Shown here in pieces: positions 60,027-64,000 of a DNA stretch of 64,000 nucleotides. Made by a program: the position numbers and the translations under genes. Every line of letters starts with the position of its first letter. Within the stretch, counting starts at the first letter, position 1. The notes beneath the pieces were generated by a model. That model was not told the origin of the DNA, did not search any database, and saw only the letters and a list, made by a program, of their open reading frames with translations. The DNA comes from Nannocystis sp. RBIL2 (GTDB taxonomy: Bacteria > Myxococcota_A > Polyangia > Nannocystales > Nannocystaceae), in contig NZ_JAPNJW010000001.1 in NCBI RefSeq assembly GCF_026626745.1, positions 4,882,001-4,946,000 on the forward strand. The letters are read 5' to 3'.

Positions 60027-60449
60027 GAACACCTCCGCGCGGACCTTCGAAATCGCGGCCGCAGCGATGGAAGCACAGCCTCTCAAGTTATGTGCTTTCG
60101 TTGCGGACCGGAATACCCCGCAAACGTGGACCGTAACGGGGCTACGAGGCCCCCAGAGGGCCCCTGGCGGCCGTTTGGAGCGATGTCCGCGGAATGCCGT
60201 TTCGCGCGTAATCGCGCGCGATCGCAGTCTTTTCGCGGCAGGGCGATACCCGCAAGAATTTCCCCTTGCCTCCTGCTGCCCCGCTGCGGCCCGCCTGACG
60301 GACCGTGCGACGAAGCCGACGAATCATGGGCGGCCGTACTACCAGCAATGACGGCGATTGGGGGCACTCCATGTCTGTAGTCAGCGAGAGCAGCCCATGT
60401 ACGTGCATCGACCGGCTGCAGCGCGTTGCGCGGTCCCGCACGTCGCTGA

Positions 60450-60455
60450 TATATT
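60450..60455 (+). promoter_or_regulatory. TANNNT -10 element (TATATT)
   Basis: TATATT lies 7 nt before the ATG at 60463. Confidence 0.5.
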
Positions 60456-60462
60456 TCTTGGC

Positions 60463-62685
60463 ATGCGATGGTCCCCCCGCCTCGTCGTGCTCCTGTTTCC
60501 GTTCGCGTGTGGTTTTGAAGAAGACGGCTCGACCGCCTCCCAGGGCGGCGGAAACGGCGACGGCACCACCACCACCACCACCACCGGCGAGCCGACCACC
60601 GGCGCCGAACTACCGCCTGGTTTTTGGCCCGGCGTCGCCTGCGCGCCGCCCGCCGAGGAGCAGGAGTCCGGGCCGAAGATCTATTTCGACCTCGACGCCG
60701 GCCGGGTCACCGGCCGCGATTTTTTCCGCCTGCCGTTCCCGCTCGACGCCCGCCGGCGCGGCGACGGCATCGACCTCACCGGTTTCCCGAGCCCGCCCCC
60801 CGACCTCGACCCCGCATTCGGCAACGTCGTCGGCCGATGGTTGTCGCATCTGCGGTCCGACGCCCCGGGCTTCGCGGTCAACGGCGCCGTCCTCTTTCGC
60901 AGCACCCACGGCATCGGCAGCCCGCAGGGCATCTTCATCGTCAACATCGACCCCGGCCACCCGAGCTACGGCAAGAAGCTCGAGGGCCTGTCGTACAGCG
61001 CCAAGAACGGCGACACCAGCGGCAACAATTACATCTGCCGCAACTGGCTCGCCGTCGAGACGATCGACGGCGTCCCGCTCGAGCCCGGCACCACCTACGC
61101 GGTGCTGATCACCGACGAGCTGCGCACCGTCGACGGCGACCGGTTCAGCCCGGACGCTGACTTTTCGGCCATGCTCCAAGGGACAGCCCCGTCCGACGCC
61201 CGGCGCAAGGCCGCGTGGGACACCTTCGCGCCGCTGCGGCAGTTCCTCGCCAGCCCCGAGAACGGCGCCGACGTCGACGTCGCCGCCGGCGAGCTGATCG
61301 GCGGCAGCGTCTTCACCACCGCCGCCAACACCGACGTCCTCGTCGGCGCGCGCGCGGCGGTGCGGGCCGCCCCGCTCTACGTCTCCGACCTGCACCTGTG
61401 CCAGGCGGCCGGGCCCGGCCCGTGCTCCGAGTTCGCCGGCCTCACCGCCGACGAGCGGGCCGAACGCGAGTGCGGCGCGCCCTCGCCGGACCACCTCGAG
61501 GTGCAGGGCCGCGTGCGCCTGCCGATCTTCCAGGAGGGCATCCCGCCGTACACCGACATCGGCGGCCGCATCGACCTCGAGGGCGGCACGCCGGTCCAGC
61601 GCAGCAGCTTCGACGCCTGCTTCAGCCTCACCCTGCCGGCCGGCACGCCGCCCGCGGAGGGCTGGCCGGCGGTCGTCTACGCCCACGGCACCGGCGGCGG
61701 CTTCCGCAGCCCGCTGATCGACGGCACCGCCCGCGCGCTGGCCGGGCGCGGCCTGGCGACGATCGCCCTCGAGGGCGTGATGCACGGCGAGCGCCGCAAC
61801 GACAGCGACGACGACGGCGAGGTCGGCGGCCTCGACGTCGATCAATTGGTGTTCAACGTCTACAACCCCGAGTCGGCGCGCGACACGATCGTGCAGGGGG
61901 CGATCGATCAATTCACCGCGGTCCGCCTGGCGGAGGAGTGGCAAGACTCGACCTTGCTCGCGGGCCAGGTGCTGCGATTCGACGCCGACGCGCTGTTCTT
62001 CATGGGCCACAGCCAGGGCGCCAATTCGGGCGCGCTGTTCCTGCCGTTCGAGCCGCTGGTGCGCGCCGCGGTGCTGAGCGGCGGCGGGGCCAAGCTGCCG
62101 CGCACCCTGCTCGGCAAGGAGGAGCCCAAGGTCGAGAACCCAGTCAACGGCGACCTCCTGGCCCCGCGCGAGTTGTTGCAGCTGGCGTTCCAGGAGCGCC
62201 CCGACCGCCCGCTCGACACGCCGCACCCGATGCTCGTCCTGCTCAACACGTTCGTCAATCGCTCCGACGCCGACAACACCGCCCAGCTCATTCGCCGCCG
62301 CCCGCTCGACGGCATCGGAGCCAAGCACGTATTGAATTACATCGGCCACGTCGACAGCTACAGCCCGCTGCGCGCCGCCGGCAACCTCGCCATCGGCCTC
62401 GGCGCGCCGATCGCCGGCAAGAATCTGTTCCAGCCGCCCTGTGATGATTACACCGACGAGAACGAGCGCGTCGCCTGCGGCTGGACCTCCGGCCAATGGT
62501 TGCCCGAGGTCGCGCTCCCGGTCACCGGCAACGCCGGCGGCGGCCAGCTCACCGTCGTCACCCGCATGCTGCCCGCGCCCGCCGGCAAGGACGGCCATTA
62601 CGTCGCCTTCGAGCCGGCCGAGATGACCCGCATCGCCGACTTCTTCGAGAGCGCCCTGACGGGCCCGGTCCCGACAGTGAAATGA
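60463..62685 (+). CDS. Alpha/beta hydrolase lipoprotein
   Basis: 740-residue lipoprotein. Leader RLVVLLFPFACGFEE (lipobox PFAC), short Thr/Gly linker, then an N-terminal beta-rich domain (about 60-300) and a C-terminal alpha/beta hydrolase: oxyanion region YAHGTGGGF, nucleophile elbow MGHSQGAN (Ser), and a His late in NYIGHVDSY. Probably a surface or secreted esterase/lipase; substrate unknown. The N-terminal part resembles the bacterial Ig-like module found before hydrolases. TATATT lies 7 nt before the ATG. Transcribed in the same direction as the next lipoprotein gene. Confidence 0.85.
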   Translation: MRWSPRLVVLLFPFACGFEEDGSTASQGGGNGDGTTTTTTTGEPTTGAELPPGFWPGVACAPPAEEQESGPKIYFDLDAGRVTGRDFFRLPFPLDARRRGDGIDLTGFPSPPPDLDPAFGNVVGRWLSHLRSDAPGFAVNGAVLFRSTHGIGSPQGIFIVNIDPGHPSYGKKLEGLSYSAKNGDTSGNNYICRNWLAVETIDGVPLEPGTTYAVLITDELRTVDGDRFSPDADFSAMLQGTAPSDARRKAAWDTFAPLRQFLASPENGADVDVAAGELIGGSVFTTAANTDVLVGARAAVRAAPLYVSDLHLCQAAGPGPCSEFAGLTADERAERECGAPSPDHLEVQGRVRLPIFQEGIPPYTDIGGRIDLEGGTPVQRSSFDACFSLTLPAGTPPAEGWPAVVYAHGTGGGFRSPLIDGTARALAGRGLATIALEGVMHGERRNDSDDDGEVGGLDVDQLVFNVYNPESARDTIVQGAIDQFTAVRLAEEWQDSTLLAGQVLRFDADALFFMGHSQGANSGALFLPFEPLVRAAVLSGGGAKLPRTLLGKEEPKVENPVNGDLLAPRELLQLAFQERPDRPLDTPHPMLVLLNTFVNRSDADNTAQLIRRRPLDGIGAKHVLNYIGHVDSYSPLRAAGNLAIGLGAPIAGKNLFQPPCDDYTDENERVACGWTSGQWLPEVALPVTGNAGGGQLTVVTRMLPAPAGKDGHYVAFEPAEMTRIADFFESALTGPVPTVK

Positions 62686-62758
62686 GCGCTTTCGCGCGAT
62701 CGAGGCCCCAACGGCGGCAGAGCGTTAGTTTTTATATTTTCAAGCAAAAGTTTTGTGA

Positions 62759-62764
62759 TATTCT
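62759..62764 (+). promoter_or_regulatory. TANNNT -10 element (TATTCT)
   Basis: TATTCT lies 7 nt before the ATG at 62772; upstream sequence is AT-rich. Confidence 0.5.
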
Positions 62765-62771
62765 CGGCGGC

Positions 62772-63761
62772 ATGGCTCCCCTGTCCTGCCGCCGAGTCGT
62801 CTGGTTCGCCCTCGCCCTCGCCCTCGCCTGCGGCCCGAAGTCGCCCGCCGACACCACCGACACCACCGATTCGCCGGGCACCACCAGCGGCCCCGGCACG
62901 ACCAGCGACACCACCCTGAGCGAGACCACCTCGACGACCAGCGGCAATCCCTCGACCGCCGGCTCCACCGCTCCGAATCCCACCACCGCGAATCCTACGA
63001 CCACCGGCGACACCGGTGATTCGACCGGCAACACCGGAGGAGACTTCATCTTAGTTCCCGACGGCGGCGGCGGCGGCTGCCCCAGGGCCGCCTTCAGCCC
63101 CTGCGACCCATGGGCGCAAGATTGCGCCCCCGACGAGAAGTGCGCTCCTACGGACGGCGGCTGCGACGTCTTCACCGTGACCGTCTGCGACGATCTCCCG
63201 AGCCAGCCGGTGCCGATCGGCGGCGCCTGCAAATCCCAGGGCCGCCCGCTGAGCGGCCGCAATGATTGTGAGCTCGGCGCCACCTGCTGGTTCATCGATC
63301 CCGAGACCTTGATCGGCACCTGCGTCAGCCTGTGCCACGGCTCCCCCGAGACCCACGATTGCTCGCACGTGCCCGGCACCGCCTGCGTGCTCGCCCACGA
63401 CAACGACCCCTATGTCGCCCCGCTGTGCCTGCCGACCTGCGACCCGTTCGAGCCGACCTGTCCCGAAGGACATCACTGCCACCCGAGCGCCCTCACCCCC
63501 GAGCTGTTCGCCTGCACCCCCGACGCCTCGCTCGGCGCCGCCTTCGAGGCGTGCGGCAAGACCGACTGCGCCGCCGGCCTGCTGTGCAGCGAGCCGGAGA
63601 AGGCCGCAGTCGAGTGCGCCCCCGACACCAATTGCTGCACCCCGCTGTGCGACACAGGCGCCCCCGACTGCCCCGGCGCCGGCCAGGTCTGCCTGCCCTA
63701 CTATGAAATGGGCCAGGCCCCCACCGGCCTCGAAGACGTCGGCCGCTGCGGCCTGCAGTGA
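62772..63761 (+). CDS. Cys-rich lipoprotein with Thr/Ser linker
   Basis: 329-residue lipoprotein: leader WFALALALACGPK (lipobox LALAC), linker of Thr/Ser/Gly/Pro to about residue 90, then about 25 Cys residues in pairs such as SPCDPWAQDC, EKCAPTDGGC, GCDVFTVTVC, SCH/HDCSHVPGTAC. The pattern resembles other exported myxobacterial Cys-rich proteins, without a clear repeat. Function unknown. A TGTCC-GGACA core inside it (63459-63472) arises where CPEGH is encoded, so it may be a coding coincidence. Confidence 0.75.
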   Translation: MAPLSCRRVVWFALALALACGPKSPADTTDTTDSPGTTSGPGTTSDTTLSETTSTTSGNPSTAGSTAPNPTTANPTTTGDTGDSTGNTGGDFILVPDGGGGGCPRAAFSPCDPWAQDCAPDEKCAPTDGGCDVFTVTVCDDLPSQPVPIGGACKSQGRPLSGRNDCELGATCWFIDPETLIGTCVSLCHGSPETHDCSHVPGTACVLAHDNDPYVAPLCLPTCDPFEPTCPEGHHCHPSALTPELFACTPDASLGAAFEACGKTDCAAGLLCSEPEKAAVECAPDTNCCTPLCDTGAPDCPGAGQVCLPYYEMGQAPTGLEDVGRCGLQ

Positions 63762-64000
63762 CGCGAAGCGCGCTCCGGCGACCCGGTGTGCCTGGTACCG
63801 CCTGCGGGTTCACCCAGGACGACTCCAACGCCGCAGCCTGCGACCCCTCCCTGCCCCAAACGACATCACCGTGACTGAAGCGCGCTCACCGAAGTATCAG
63901 AGCCGTATTCGACCACAGCACCTTGGGCGAGCTGCGGTTAGTGCGACCGTGTCCGGAAGCACGAACACGTTGGGAGAGAACGGGACCCACGAGAAGGTGT
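63762..64000. other. Window end, no gene supported
   Basis: No start signal, domain or TANNNT element with a plausible gene is seen in the last 240 nt; the region may hold the start of a gene that lies outside. Confidence 0.4.

Noticed and set aside
63459-63472. TGTCC-GGACA copy in the last lipoprotein as a mobile element
   Set aside because: TGTCCCGAAGG is the natural codon choice for CPEG in Cys-rich proteins (a similar one is at about 19919), so it may be chance; kept only as a weak member.

Overview
This window looks like chromosomal DNA from a high-GC (roughly 70%) myxobacterium, most probably of the Nannocystis type. Supporting signs are a large set of lipoproteins with a short lipobox signal followed by long Thr/Ser/Gly/Pro linkers, a Cys-rich 'CGDG...EACDDGN' repeat protein (DUF4215-like), a C-terminal MYXO-CTERM-like tail, FG-GAP, VWA and LamG-like secreted proteins, several PAS-STAS signalling proteins and two cytochromes P450. 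Taxonomy is inferred from gene content only. I see no rRNA, tRNA, CRISPR array, insertion sequence or prophage.

Layout: 0.5-0.7 kb small ORF; 0.85-4.1 kb an XRE/NB-ARC/TPR protein divergent from a 2OG-Fe(II) oxygenase; 4.1-13.8 kb surface and lipoproteins plus a KefB/KefC-type antiporter; 13.9-20.4 kb lipoproteins and a large hybrid histidine kinase; 20.6-23.8 kb a coiled-coil protein/PLP racemase-fold pair followed by a sugar-lactone oxidase; 24.1-28.2 kb a DUF3592-like membrane protein, a P450, a zinc-ribbon-like peptide, a lipoprotein and a KGG stress protein; 28.6-31.0 kb three lipoproteins, two sharing a duplicated leader; 31.2-37.4 kb an anthraniloyl-CoA monooxygenase-type fusion, a membrane spermidine-synthase-like protein and a class I terpene synthase; 37.8-42.4 kb two tandem PAS-STAS proteins, a secreted protein and a double V4R protein; 42.5-45.5 kb methanethiol methyltransferase (mddA) and an acyl-CoA ligase resembling methylthiopropionyl-CoA ligase, then DoxX; 45.6-51.1 kb a LysR regulator, a third PAS-STAS protein and an M16 peptidase pair; 51.4-55.7 kb an amidase, a CYP7/CYP8-like P450 and two Cys-rich lipoproteins; 55.7-60.0 kb a dihydrolipoamide-dehydrogenase-like flavoprotein, a SMUG1-type DNA glycosylase and a FIST/STAS operon; 60.5-63.8 kb two lipoproteins, one an alpha/beta hydrolase.

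Two patterns cut across the window and seem more novel than any single gene. First, a dispersed hairpin family with the core TGTCC-N4-GGACA occurs at least eleven times exactly, and many more times in variant form. It concentrates between convergent genes, and some copies lie in frame inside coding sequence. Second, about eighteen genes carry a TANNNT hexamer 5 to 9 nt before the start codon with no Shine-Dalgarno, which is the geometry expected for leaderless transcripts, while genes inside operons have clear Shine-Dalgarno sequences. Four RsbR-like STAS proteins and a FIST sensor also suggest a scattered stressosome-like signalling network; no RsbS or RsbT partner is present here.
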